The notes under the pieces were generated by a model, which had not been told where the DNA came from, did no database searches, and saw only the letters and a program-made list of their open reading frames with translations. This document shows positions 51,605-60,987 of a stretch of 64,000 nucleotides of DNA, piece by piece. Origin of the DNA: BMS3ABIN03 sp964418885 (lineage in GTDB: Bacteria; Bacteroidota; Ignavibacteria; Ignavibacteriales; Ignavibacteriaceae). The position numbers and the translations under genes are program-made. The stretch lies in contig CAYQNW010000002.1 of assembly GCA_964418885.1 (NCBI GenBank), positions 1-64,000 on the forward strand. Reading direction: 5' to 3'. Position 1 is the first letter of the stretch; every line of letters starts with the position of its first letter.

Positions 51605-52867
51605 ATGCTCGAACAAATACGTGATTATAAAATAATTAAAAAACTTGGCGAAGGCGGTATGGGTACAGTTTACCTTGCCAATGATGTTATGCTTGAGAGA
51701 AAAGTTGCAATAAAAGTTCTCAATCCGTTACTTACAAAAGATACTCACTTCACTGAAAGATTCCGCCACGAGGCAAAAGTACAGGCTAGCCTTCTTCATC
51801 CAAATATTGTTACGCTTTATAATTATTTCTTTGAACAGGAACATTACTGCATGGTAATGGAGCACATTGATGGCATAACTCTTAAACAATTGATCACAAA
51901 CACCGGTCCAATGCCGGAACAAAAAGCAATATGGATATTGAACCAGATGCTTGATGCAGTTGGTTATGCCCATAAAAAGGGAATTATACACCGGGATATT
52001 AAACCAAGTAATGTTTTAATTGCAGGCGATAATACAGTAAAAATTCTCGATTTCGGTATAGCAAAGATTTTGCAGGATAAAGGATTGACTAAAACAGGAA
52101 CAAAGATGGGAACTATTTTCTATATGTCTCCCGAACAGATAAAAGCAGTAAAAGATATCGATAACCGAACTGATATTTATAGCTTGGGTGTGACGTTTTA
52201 TGAAATGCTCTCCGGTAAAGTTCCTTTTAATATAGATACCGACAGCGATTTTGAAATAATGAATGAAATTGTAAGCGGTGAAATAAAGGATCCACGGGAA
52301 ATTTATCCGCACATCTCAGATTGGGTTGTAGATGTTTTGTTTTCTTCGGTTGAAAAAGACCGCGAAAAAAGAATTCAGTCTACAGATGAATTCACAAACA
52401 GGCTACTTTCCAAAGATGGAAAAACAGCTACCACTGGAACGGCAGATAAAACAGTAATAGACAGTCCTGTAAGCGAACCTGTCAAACCACAGAAGACAAC
52501 CGTTTTGCCGCCCCTTGCTCCCCACAAACCACCACCTGTGAAGAAAGCAGATGTTCCACCGGTTATTCAGAAGCCATCAGTTAAACAAAGTTCAATAAGC
52601 AGTAAAAAAATATTGTTTGGTATATTAGGATTGGTTGCAGCAGTTTTGATAATATATTTCGTTGCATTTAATAATTCCGGATCAGGACAATATGATCCTT
52701 CTATAACATCTGACTCCACTAGCAATTATGAAGAAAATTTTCTGCGTGGAGCGGGAAATATCAACGATAAGGATGTGAAACCAGATACAGAACCGGAAGT
52801 AAAAGTCAACAGGCAGTATAGTAGAGGAGGCTCGGGAAGATCTAGCAAACCGACTGCTTCTCATTAG
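51605..52867 (+). CDS. membrane-anchored Ser/Thr protein kinase
   Basis: The 420-residue Hanks-type kinase has the Gly loop GEGGMGTVYLA (15-25), Lys37 in VAIKVL, HRDIKPSN (129-136), DFG (149-151), the activation-loop threonines around LTKTGTKMGT (161-170) and SPEQIK. The kinase domain ends near 268. A linker with DKTVIDS (281-287) and a Pro-rich stretch leads to one membrane span (335-355) and a short Ser/Gly-rich outside part, with no PASTA or other sensor domain. Cognate phosphatase, FHA proteins and other likely substrates are encoded upstream in the same operon. Thr283 in the KTVID motif is a probable autophosphorylation and FHA-binding site. Confidence 0.94.
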   Translation: MLEQIRDYKIIKKLGEGGMGTVYLANDVMLERKVAIKVLNPLLTKDTHFTERFRHEAKVQASLLHPNIVTLYNYFFEQEHYCMVMEHIDGITLKQLITNTGPMPEQKAIWILNQMLDAVGYAHKKGIIHRDIKPSNVLIAGDNTVKILDFGIAKILQDKGLTKTGTKMGTIFYMSPEQIKAVKDIDNRTDIYSLGVTFYEMLSGKVPFNIDTDSDFEIMNEIVSGEIKDPREIYPHISDWVVDVLFSSVEKDREKRIQSTDEFTNRLLSKDGKTATTGTADKTVIDSPVSEPVKPQKTTVLPPLAPHKPPPVKKADVPPVIQKPSVKQSSISSKKILFGILGLVAAVLIIYFVAFNNSGSGQYDPSITSDSTSNYEENFLRGAGNINDKDVKPDTEPEVKVNRQYSRGGSGRSSKPTASH

Positions 52868-52915
52868 AAAAAATCCGGTTAAATATAACAATAATTTAAT
52901 AGGTGATATTATAAA

Positions 52916-54496
52916 TTAAACACCGGGTTGATGCTCTTCTTTTAAAAGATCGTTTATTTCTTTTACTGGGGTGAATGTAATTTTTGGAACTTCTATAAAA
53001 ATTGTTGTCCAGTTAGCCATACCACCGTTCCACAAACCGGGAAGTTCAAGTGCTTTAAGTTCTCTGCCATCTTTGGATTTTATGGTTATTAATCCGGAAT
53101 CAGGATTTCGGTAATCCGGCAGATAAAACCGATTGCCTTTGTAATTCCTTATACCACAAACCAAGTCTACGGGATTAAAATGTGTAGACGCTTCAAGAAT
53201 TTTCCGCTGTTCTTCATCATTAATATCAATCTGCGTTTTTTCAACAATTTGTAATGAAACACTTCCATCCGGTGCTTCAATCCAGAACGGTCCGCCTCCC
53301 GGATGACCTTCATTTTTTACCATACCGCAAACTCTAATCGGTCTGTTTAACTTTTCTTTTAATATTCTAAGTTTTTCATCAAGACCTGGTTTCTCAAATG
53401 ATTCATCGAACTGAATTGAGAGTTCCGATTGTGCAAATTCTTTAATAGAATTAATTGTGGGTAAAGAGATCTGCCCGGCATCAATAGCACGAAGATAGGT
53501 AAAAATCTTGCTTTGTATTCTTAATAAATAACCGGCAAGAATCCTTTTGTAAAGATAGGTTGTCCCGCGGAGTCTTTCGGGAACAACATTGTCTATATTT
53601 TTAATAAAAACTATATCGCCGTTCACTTCGTAAAGATTTTCAATTAATGCGCCGTGTCCTGCCGGACGGAATATCAGGTGTCCTTCATCATCTTTAAATG
53701 GCTTATTATCATGATCTGCAGCTATTGTATCGGTCGATGGCTTTTGATGAGAATATGTAATATCTATTTTAATACCTCTAAGTTCATATCTTTTTATTGC
53801 CGGTCTCATAATCGTATTGATCAATTCACTGTACTCTGGAGAAATGGTGAAGTGCACCTTTGCTGGACTGTCCCCAATTCTTGTATAATTTACGGCTTCT
53901 TCAAGATGTTCTTCAAAAGCTGTTCGTGTTTTTCCATGGTAAGAATGAAATATTATGCATCCTTTCGGTTGATTAGCATAATCGAGTCCCTCGGGATTAA
54001 GCGTATAGTTCAATATTTCGTTGTAGTACCCTTTGTCAAGAAAGGAATTAATATCGAGTCCTTTATCCGACATCGTTCCTGCCAGTTCCGGATAAAACGC
54101 AAATTTATCGATGTTATCTATAAATTCTAAAACTGCTTTGCATTCTTCATCACCGGCGGATGCTCCTTCCTCAAGCTTATCCCGGTATACATCTTCCATT
54201 CTTGAAAGAACAGACTGTAGTTTATGGAACATACGTGAAGCTGCACCTGAGGCCGGTACAAATTTCATCAGCCTGTTATTTTCGAGCGCTTCTTCAAACT
54301 CGTACGTCAGGTCATCATAAATCTCAGTACTGATATTTGTTATACCATTGCCTTTTATACAGGGGCGTACAAGCTTTATATGAGGAATACCTCTTTCAAA
54401 AATTTCTAATTGTTCCTGTACTTTTTCAAGAGGGACACTTATCCGCCCATCTTTAATATAATCTTCTTTAAGCTGTTCCAAATCCTGGGGTGTCAT
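52916..54496 (-). CDS. DUF4301 family protein
   Basis: The 526-residue cytoplasmic protein belongs to the DUF4301 family of Bacteroidota and relatives. It starts MTPQDLEQLKEDYIKDGRISVPLEKV and has KFVPASGAASRMFH and FRPAGHGALIENLYEVNGDIVFIKNIDNV. The latter looks like the sugar-nucleotidyltransferase-like pattern seen in UTP-sugar pyrophosphorylases, a weak hint at a nucleotide-sugar role. No signal peptide or membrane span. Full length for the family. It converges with the kinase operon, 48 bases away. Function unknown. Confidence 0.85.
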   Translation of the reverse strand: MTPQDLEQLKEDYIKDGRISVPLEKVQEQLEIFERGIPHIKLVRPCIKGNGITNISTEIYDDLTYEFEEALENNRLMKFVPASGAASRMFHKLQSVLSRMEDVYRDKLEEGASAGDEECKAVLEFIDNIDKFAFYPELAGTMSDKGLDINSFLDKGYYNEILNYTLNPEGLDYANQPKGCIIFHSYHGKTRTAFEEHLEEAVNYTRIGDSPAKVHFTISPEYSELINTIMRPAIKRYELRGIKIDITYSHQKPSTDTIAADHDNKPFKDDEGHLIFRPAGHGALIENLYEVNGDIVFIKNIDNVVPERLRGTTYLYKRILAGYLLRIQSKIFTYLRAIDAGQISLPTINSIKEFAQSELSIQFDESFEKPGLDEKLRILKEKLNRPIRVCGMVKNEGHPGGGPFWIEAPDGSVSLQIVEKTQIDINDEEQRKILEASTHFNPVDLVCGIRNYKGNRFYLPDYRNPDSGLITIKSKDGRELKALELPGLWNGGMANWTTIFIEVPKITFTPVKEINDLLKEEHQPGV

Positions 54497-54599
54497 ATAA
54501 TTTTTATATAAGTAGTAATATTAAGATTCATTAATTTGTGAAGGTTTAAAACATATTAAATAAATATATTTAATAAAAATTTCTTTTTGAAAAAGAACA

Positions 54600-55559
54600 G
54601 TGAACGGTATTAACAAAATATTAACCGAAAATTTTATCGATGAAAACACACCTATCAAGACAATATCGGATTCTTTAATAGAAAACGCAGGTGTAAAACT
54701 CTTAATTAAAAGGGAATATCTTAACAACCAATATTTCTCAGGTAACAAATGGCACAAGTTGAAATATAATTTAAAAGAAGCGAAAAAGAACGGATTCGAT
54801 ACATTATTAACCTTTGGCGGAGCTTATTCAAATCATATTTATGCAACGGCCGCGGCAGGAAAGATATTTGGGTTTAAAACTATAGGTGTAATAAGGGGTG
54901 AAGAACATCTTCCGTTAAATCCCACTCTTAGTTTTGCCGGAAAATGTGGAATGAAATTTTATTATTTGGACAGAAAATCGTATAGGCAGAAATATAATGT
55001 AGAGTTATTAAAAAATCTCAGGAAAATGTTTGATGAGTTTTATCTTGTTCCGGAAGGTGGAACGAATGAGCTTGCAGTAAATGGGGTAGAAGAATTCGTT
55101 TCTAAAATCAATATCCATTATGATCATATATGCTGTCCTTGCGGGACTGGCGGTACACTTGCCGGGATAATAAAAGGAATTAACAAAGAAAAACGTGCTC
55201 TTGGTTTTTCGGTTTTAAAAGGCGGGAATTTTTTAATAAAAAACGTTGAAAATTTAATTGGTGAAAATGAATCTGCCAAGAGTAAGAATTGGAATATAAA
55301 TCTTGATTATCATTTTGGTGGATATGCTAAAATGAATTCACGGTTAATTGATTTTATAGATCGTTTTGAAAAAGAAAACAATATACCTCTCGAACCTGTC
55401 TATAGCGGAAAAATGTTTTATGGTATTTATGATCTGGTTTTGAAAGGTCACTTTGAAAAGGGTGAGACGATACTAGCAATTCATACAGGCGGATTACAGG
55501 GATTGGAAGGAATGAAAGAAAAAATAAAAAGAATAAGAGTTTCCAAAGTGATAAATTAA
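54600..55559 (+). CDS. D-cysteine desulfhydrase / ACC-deaminase-like PLP enzyme
   Basis: The 319-residue fold-II PLP enzyme starts with GTG at 54600. The PLP-lysine region is FSGNKWHKLKYNL (46-58), followed by TFGGAYSNHIYATAAA, whose Ser-Asn binds the carboxylate. The phosphate-binding loop is CPCGTGGTLAGI, and the C-terminal IAIHTGGLQGLEGM closes the site. D-cysteine desulfhydrase releases H2S, ammonia and pyruvate; ACC deaminase opens the cyclopropane ring. Active-site details separating the two cannot be settled here, and D-cysteine desulfhydrase is the commoner bacterial activity. Single gene, 145 bases before the transporter operon. Confidence 0.85.
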   Translation: MNGINKILTENFIDENTPIKTISDSLIENAGVKLLIKREYLNNQYFSGNKWHKLKYNLKEAKKNGFDTLLTFGGAYSNHIYATAAAGKIFGFKTIGVIRGEEHLPLNPTLSFAGKCGMKFYYLDRKSYRQKYNVELLKNLRKMFDEFYLVPEGGTNELAVNGVEEFVSKINIHYDHICCPCGTGGTLAGIIKGINKEKRALGFSVLKGGNFLIKNVENLIGENESAKSKNWNINLDYHFGGYAKMNSRLIDFIDRFEKENNIPLEPVYSGKMFYGIYDLVLKGHFEKGETILAIHTGGLQGLEGMKEKIKRIRVSKVIN

Positions 55560-55704
55560 ACATTATGTTTTTTATCCTGATATTTTCACCTCAAATTTTA
55601 ATCACTCAGTAATATACATTCTCAAACGGATTAGTTAATTTGTGAATAGTTCATTAAATTTTTTAACCCAACTAATGTATAAATAATTAACTATCGGGAT
55701 TAAT

Positions 55705-57462
55705 ATGAGTGATCTAATTATAGTTTTTATCGGATTGGGCGTAATACTTTATTTCTTTTTTGTTCTTGGCACAGGGAGAGTCGCAATTCAAAAAGGACAA
55801 AACGGGTTATTGTGGTTCCTTGTTTCCCTCGTTTTGCCGCCGGTTGCTTACTTCATAGTTCTTTCTGCTTCAAAAAAAGAAAAAGCTGATGGCGAACCTG
55901 ATTTCTTCGAAAATATAATTATGGAATTAACCCAGCCGTTTGTTGATCTTTCAAAAACATCAAGAGCATTGCTTGGTGTTAACATCTCTTATGTCCTTGA
56001 AGGATTAACTTACTTTGGTGTGCTCGGATTGCTTGCAATATTTTTCAATCAATACATTGGTTTGGATGATATTGATGCGGGGAGAATGGTGGGTATATTA
56101 ACTGCGGGAATTACAATTGCTATGCTTTTCCTTGGTGCTACAGTCGATTGGATAGGTTTAAGAAAATCTCTTTTGATTGCTTTATCATTAATGCTTGTCG
56201 GCAGAGTTTTCTTATCGATTTCTCCAAGTGTTGGTGTTCCCGGATTATGGGGATCAGCTCATGTATTTGCGATGATCGGAATATTCGGAATTATCTTGGG
56301 CTATGGAATTTATCAGCCAGCTTGTTATGCCGGTGTCAAGCAGCTTACAAACAAAAAAACTGCGGCTATGGGTTATGCAATGCTTTATGCGTTGATGAAT
56401 CTTGGTGGTTTTTTGCCTGGCATAATCTCACCCCCCGTAAGAAAAGCATTTGAGATAACAGGTGTGTTCTGGGTTTATGTTGCGTTAACAGTTGTCGGCA
56501 TAGGGGTTGTTTATTTTCTGATCACAAAAAAAGCTATGAAAAAGGCTATTTCTGATTTAGAGAAAACCAAAGAAACAAAAAGTACTGAAAAGGATTCGGA
56601 AGAAGAGACAGGTTTCAAGCTTTTCGTACAAGCATTCTCAAAACAGTTTAAATCAAAACGAAAATCTTCAATTGTTTCTATTTATGTTTTTGTTCTTTTA
56701 ATGGTGATAGTAATCGCAAAGGAATTTTTTGCATCTTCATTAATTGAAAAATCATTTAGCAATAATATAGTCCTCTCATCTCTTTTCGGCTTTAACTGGT
56801 TTATTGCCTTAGCTCTGATTGGTCTAAGTATTTTAATCTACATTATAACCGATCTTCGGTTCTTTTATTTTATTTTCATTCTAATCTTTGTTCAGACTTT
56901 GTTTGCTCACAACTGGTTAACAATTCCTCAATACACAAGCCGCGCTTTTGAAGGATTCATAAGTGAAAATTTCGAATTTTTTGTGAATCTAAATCCAATT
57001 CTCATTTTCATATTAACACCAATGGTTACAGCACTTACATCAAAAAAAGATACTTATAATATGATGATAATCGGTACGGCAGTTATGGCATCGCCTACTT
57101 TCATTTTAGTGCTGGGCCCTAACTTCGACACACTCATTGCCTATATAATTATTATGACAATTGGGGAAGCAATGTGGCAGCCGAGGTTTTTACAATGGGT
57201 TGCTGAAATCGCACCTAAAAATATGACAGGAATTTATATGGGAATCGGGCAGTTCCCGTGGTTTTTAACAAAGGTTATAACGAGTCTTTACTCAGGCTGG
57301 TTCCTGATGAAATATTGTCCGATCAATACACTGCCTTCGAAAATGAATACAGAAACTATGTGGCTGATTTATGGAATTATTGCCATCATTTCCCCAGTTG
57401 GTTTATTGTTGGCAAAAGGATGGATGAAAAAAGGATTCAAAGATAAAGCGGACGATTATTAA
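55705..57462 (+). CDS. MFS transporter, POT/peptide-transporter-like
   Basis: The 585-residue inner-membrane protein has 12 or more spans. An N-terminal pair (about 4-24 and 34-55) precedes the main MFS body, which begins NISYVLEGLTYFGVLGLLAIFFNQYIGL (about 93-120), reminiscent of proton-dependent oligopeptide transporters (E..YYG motif region). A charged cytoplasmic loop lies between the halves (about 275-315; LEKTKETKSTEKDSEEE), and a second hydrophobic half includes TIGEAMWQPRFLQWVAEIAPK. The substrate may be a di- or tripeptide or another small molecule. Its stop lies only three bases before the sensor kinase ATG, so transport and sensing are probably linked. Confidence 0.83.
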   Translation: MSDLIIVFIGLGVILYFFFVLGTGRVAIQKGQNGLLWFLVSLVLPPVAYFIVLSASKKEKADGEPDFFENIIMELTQPFVDLSKTSRALLGVNISYVLEGLTYFGVLGLLAIFFNQYIGLDDIDAGRMVGILTAGITIAMLFLGATVDWIGLRKSLLIALSLMLVGRVFLSISPSVGVPGLWGSAHVFAMIGIFGIILGYGIYQPACYAGVKQLTNKKTAAMGYAMLYALMNLGGFLPGIISPPVRKAFEITGVFWVYVALTVVGIGVVYFLITKKAMKKAISDLEKTKETKSTEKDSEEETGFKLFVQAFSKQFKSKRKSSIVSIYVFVLLMVIVIAKEFFASSLIEKSFSNNIVLSSLFGFNWFIALALIGLSILIYIITDLRFFYFIFILIFVQTLFAHNWLTIPQYTSRAFEGFISENFEFFVNLNPILIFILTPMVTALTSKKDTYNMMIIGTAVMASPTFILVLGPNFDTLIAYIIIMTIGEAMWQPRFLQWVAEIAPKNMTGIYMGIGQFPWFLTKVITSLYSGWFLMKYCPINTLPSKMNTETMWLIYGIIAIISPVGLLLAKGWMKKGFKDKADDY

Positions 57463-57465
57463 GAA

Positions 57466-58956
57466 ATGTCTTTCGAACTGGAACTAGAGGGAAAAATAAA
57501 CAAAACCGAAACGCTTTTCGGTTGGCTGTGGGAATTATCTGTTGATGGTATGCGGCTCCTCGATTCCTCGGGAAGAATAATGATGGTTAACGATGCCTAT
57601 TGTAAGGTTGTAGAAAAGAAAAAAGAAGATCTTGTCGGAAAGATTTTCTCTGAAGTTTATGCTGAACCAGAGCGTGAAAGATTACTTACCTCCTACCTGA
57701 TAGATGCGCGGAGTAATACCATTAAAACGCATTTTGAAAGAGAAGACACTTTATGGAACGGGAAAAAATGCTGGTTCGATTTTTCCAATTCTTTTATTGA
57801 AATACCTGAAATCGGAAAAGTAACCCTGAGCATAATAAAGAATATAACCGAAAGGAAAAGATCGGAGTTAGAGCTTAAGGATAGTGAGGAAAAGTACAGA
57901 ACACTTTTTAATAACGCCAACGATGCTGTCTTTGTTACGTTGTTATCGGAGGGGAAAACTTACGGAGATTTTATCGAAGTAAATGAAATCGCCCGCGATA
58001 GACTTGGTTACACAAAGGAAGAGTTTCTTAAGCTCAGCCCATCTGCTATTATTCTGCCCGGTTACATCGATGAGTTCAATAAATACAATGAAAAATTATT
58101 AAAAGAAACTCATGTAGTTTACGAGCTTGTACACCGTGCAAAAGACAATCACCAGATTTTCGTTGAAGTAAGCTCGCATCTTTTTACTTATAAAGGAAAA
58201 CTCACTGTTCTTTCTGTTGCGAGAGATATAACTGAACGGAAAAGAGCCGAAAAGAAATTAAGCAAAACAAGTATGCGATTGCGGAATCTTGCTTCGCATT
58301 TGCAGTCTGTTCGGGAAGAAGAACGAGCAACGATCGCTAGGGAAATTCATGATGAATTAGGACAGGTATTAACTGTTCTTAAAATTCAGATTGCTTTGCT
58401 TTCCAACAAGCTGAGGAAGGATCAGAAAGAGCTTAAAGACAAGTTAGATTATGCTTCTGGTTTAATAGACAGCACAGTCGGAAAGGTACAAAGAATAACA
58501 GCGAAACTAAGACCTAATATTCTTGATGAGTTAGGATTAATCCCGGCAATTGAGTGGCAGGCAAATGAGTTTCAAAACGTAACAGGAATACAATGTTTCC
58601 TTTCTCTTCCTGCCGAAGAAGTAAATCTGGAAGAAGAAAAATCAACTGCAATCTTCAGGATTTTCCAGGAGGCGCTTACAAACGTGATGAGGCACTCATC
58701 TGCCAAAATAGTTTCCATCTCGTTACAAACAATAAATAACCTGATGATTCTTAAAATAAATGATAACGGGATTGGAATAAATAATGAACAATTATCCGCC
58801 TCAAAATCTTTGGGTATAATCGGAATGAAAGAGAGAGCATTGTTACTTGGTGGAGAAGTAATTATTGAAGGAACACCCGGTAAAGGAACCGAAGTAAAAG
58901 TTGAAATGCCGTTAACCAATATTTTAAAACAACGGATAGACGACGATAATGATTAA
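57466..58956 (+). CDS. soluble PAS-domain sensor histidine kinase (HisKA_3)
   Basis: The 496-residue kinase has no membrane span. Two PAS/PAC domains (about 16-135: LSVDGMRLLDSSGRIMMVNDAYC and ITERKRSELELKDSEEKY; about 140-265 ending ARDITERKRAEKKL) precede a HisKA_3 helix with phospho-acceptor His295 in IAREIHDELGQVLTVLKIQ and a HATPase_c domain (IFQEALTNVMRHSSA; LGIIGMKERALLLGG). Ligands are probably small molecules or redox states sensed in the cytoplasm. The gene starts three bases after the transporter stop and overlaps the regulator start by eight bases. Confidence 0.93.
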   Translation: MSFELELEGKINKTETLFGWLWELSVDGMRLLDSSGRIMMVNDAYCKVVEKKKEDLVGKIFSEVYAEPERERLLTSYLIDARSNTIKTHFEREDTLWNGKKCWFDFSNSFIEIPEIGKVTLSIIKNITERKRSELELKDSEEKYRTLFNNANDAVFVTLLSEGKTYGDFIEVNEIARDRLGYTKEEFLKLSPSAIILPGYIDEFNKYNEKLLKETHVVYELVHRAKDNHQIFVEVSSHLFTYKGKLTVLSVARDITERKRAEKKLSKTSMRLRNLASHLQSVREEERATIAREIHDELGQVLTVLKIQIALLSNKLRKDQKELKDKLDYASGLIDSTVGKVQRITAKLRPNILDELGLIPAIEWQANEFQNVTGIQCFLSLPAEEVNLEEEKSTAIFRIFQEALTNVMRHSSAKIVSISLQTINNLMILKINDNGIGINNEQLSASKSLGIIGMKERALLLGGEVIIEGTPGKGTEVKVEMPLTNILKQRIDDDND

Positions 58957-59584
58957 AATATTAGTTGCAGATGATCATGCTATTGTTCGTGAAGGATTAA
59001 AGCAGATAGTTGCTGAAGAAACTGATATGAGAGTCGCGGGTGAAGCTTCTAATGCAAATGAACTTTTTGGCCTGATTGAGCAAGAAGGCTGGGATATTGT
59101 TGTGCTCGATATAAATATGCCTGGAAAGAGCGGGCTCGAAGCGCTCAAGGAGATGAAAACACTTTATCCTAAGATACCGGTGCTTATCTTAAGTATGTTC
59201 GGAGAAGATCAATACGGACTGAGGGCGATAAAAGCCGGGGCTTCCGGGTATTTAAAAAAAGTTTCTGTACCAACTGAATTAGTATCTGCGATCAGAAAAA
59301 TCGTAAACGGCGGAAAGTATATTAATCTATCCTTAGCTGAAAAACTTGCCGATATTGTTGATAAACCAAACAGAGAATTTCCGCACGATAGCCTTTCAGA
59401 TCGTGAATACCAGATAATGTGTTTCATAGCCTCAGGTAAGTCGGCAGAAGAGATTGCAGATGATCTTGCCTTAAGCATCCATACAGTTTATACATACAGG
59501 AACCGGATACTTGAAAAAATGCATTTAAAATCGAATGTTGAGCTGACTCAGTATGCAATTCAAAATAAATTAATAGAAATTTAA
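58949..59584 (+). CDS. NarL/FixJ-family response regulator
   Basis: The 211-residue protein has a receiver domain with pocket ADDH (7-10), phospho-acceptor Asp54 in VVLDINMPGKSG and conserved Lys in GYLKKVS. The C-terminal LuxR-type HTH (about 145-208) reads LSDREYQIMCFIASGKSAEEIADDLALSIHTVYTYRNRI. It is the partner of the overlapping PAS kinase. It resembles the regulator at 43959 in layout but is clearly a different lineage (YTYRNRIL versus RHHIRNIY). The protease gene follows 20 bases later, probably in the same transcript. Confidence 0.94.
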   Translation: MIKILVADDHAIVREGLKQIVAEETDMRVAGEASNANELFGLIEQEGWDIVVLDINMPGKSGLEALKEMKTLYPKIPVLILSMFGEDQYGLRAIKAGASGYLKKVSVPTELVSAIRKIVNGGKYINLSLAEKLADIVDKPNREFPHDSLSDREYQIMCFIASGKSAEEIADDLALSIHTVYTYRNRILEKMHLKSNVELTQYAIQNKLIEI

Positions 59585-59604
59585 TACAGGGAAGTAGGGA
59601 AGCG

Positions 59605-60657
59605 ATGAATGAATCTTCTAAGTTTTACTATCTGTTCTTTCTGTTTATAATTTTTGCACTTTTAACATCCTGTACAACAGTTTCTTATGAAACTGTTTAT
59701 CCAACATTAAAGGATGGAAAATACGATAGTGAATTTCCTTACCGTGGAAGTTCCGAAGAGCTTGAAACGATTAGTCAGAGTGTCAAGAGGATAAATTCAA
59801 CATGTTTTTATAAAACATATATCTTTAAAGAATCAGATGGTATAACATTGAAAAACATTCAGGATAGATCTTTGGAAGACATTGCAGTAGAAACCGGTTT
59901 TGCAGATCAGTCAAGTGCGGGAACAGGAACTATTATATATTATTGGGCAGGAAAAGTTGCTTTGCTAACATGTGCGCACGTAGTTAATTACCCGGATACA
60001 GTTATCTCCTTTGTTGCTGATACCGATGGAAATCCCACAGACTTTATCGAAACTATCCTGGTAAAATCTAAACAAAGTGTTTATGTAGCAGGCTTTCCCG
60101 AAGGCAGTAATCTTGAGATTCTTGCTATCGACAAGAAGAACGATCTTGCATTAATAGGACGCAATTATTATAGTACAACTAATTATATCTTCCCGGTTCT
60201 TAATTATCCACTTGGCAAATCAAAAGAGCTTGAATGGGGATCGTTCGTATATATCTTCAGTTACCCTATGAATTTCCAGATGATCACAAAAGCATTAGTT
60301 AGCAGTCCGAACCTTGATGACAAGGGATCCTTTATTTTAGATGCGGTAATAAATAAAGGGTCGAGTGGTGGGATAGTACTTGCAATAAAGGATGGTGTTC
60401 CAAACTTTGAGTTGGTAGGTATAATTCAGTGGGCACCGGGAGATGCAAATAATATAATTGCACCGGAAAAGAGAAAAGGTAGTGAAACATATAACTCAAT
60501 TTTACCTTATAAAGGAAAATTGTTTGTAAAAAGAAATCTTGATATAAAATACGGCATAGCTAAAGTTATTCCCGTAGGTGCAATATCAGATTTTATAGAA
60601 CGGAATAGTGTGGCACTTAAAAAACAGGGCTATTATCTTGAAAAATTCACAGAATGA
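59605..60657 (+). CDS. trypsin-like serine protease lipoprotein
   Basis: The 350-residue protein has a lipoprotein signal with lipobox LLTSC, making Cys23 the lipidated residue. A trypsin-like peptidase domain (about 100-270) carries His125 (TCAHVVNY), Asp180 (DKKNDLALIGR) and Ser254 (NKGSSGGIVLAI), a complete triad in the expected order. No PDZ domain follows, unlike DegP. It is anchored to a membrane and faces the periplasm or surface. It lies downstream of the transporter/kinase/regulator genes, 20 bases after the regulator stop, and may be part of the same response. Substrate unknown. Confidence 0.88.
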   Translation: MNESSKFYYLFFLFIIFALLTSCTTVSYETVYPTLKDGKYDSEFPYRGSSEELETISQSVKRINSTCFYKTYIFKESDGITLKNIQDRSLEDIAVETGFADQSSAGTGTIIYYWAGKVALLTCAHVVNYPDTVISFVADTDGNPTDFIETILVKSKQSVYVAGFPEGSNLEILAIDKKNDLALIGRNYYSTTNYIFPVLNYPLGKSKELEWGSFVYIFSYPMNFQMITKALVSSPNLDDKGSFILDAVINKGSSGGIVLAIKDGVPNFELVGIIQWAPGDANNIIAPEKRKGSETYNSILPYKGKLFVKRNLDIKYGIAKVIPVGAISDFIERNSVALKKQGYYLEKFTE

Positions 60658-60767
60658 AAGACGGCAATACCGGCTTAATTGGAACTGTTGCAAAAAAATA
60701 TTAAAATTCCTGACAGACGGTAACAATTTAGGTCTAATTGGAGTCTAATAGGTGTGGAGAGAAATTC

Positions 60768-60980
60768 ATGACAACAAAATTACTGGAAAAAGAATCTGTT
60801 AAGTTAAGATGTCCTCATTGCAAAAAGGACATTGACTCTGCATGGGTTTGCAAAATCGAATCCTTCATCGGAACGAGATATGCATTTATGTGCAATTACT
60901 GTCAGAAACTTCTTGGAATTTCCGCATATAAAGATTATACACTTCTGAAATCTTACACACAATCACAAGCATCAGCATAA
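60768..60980 (+). CDS. small zinc-ribbon protein of unknown function
   Basis: The 70-residue protein starts at ATG 60768 (GTGTGGAGAGA upstream); the frame is open back to a TTG at 60738 but the ATG is the better start. Two Cys pairs (LRCPHCKKD and FMCNYCQKL) are spaced as in a zinc ribbon. No membrane span or signal. Ribbon proteins of this size are usually nucleic-acid or protein adaptors; the family was not recognised. It ends seven bases before the convergent mnmA gene. Confidence 0.7.
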   Translation: MTTKLLEKESVKLRCPHCKKDIDSAWVCKIESFIGTRYAFMCNYCQKLLGISAYKDYTLLKSYTQSQASA

Positions 60981-60987
60981 TTTCTTC

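Noticed and set aside
53654..54130. Rightward 158-codon ORF
   Set aside because: Lies wholly antisense inside the DUF4301 gene, with no family resemblance and no ribosome-binding site.
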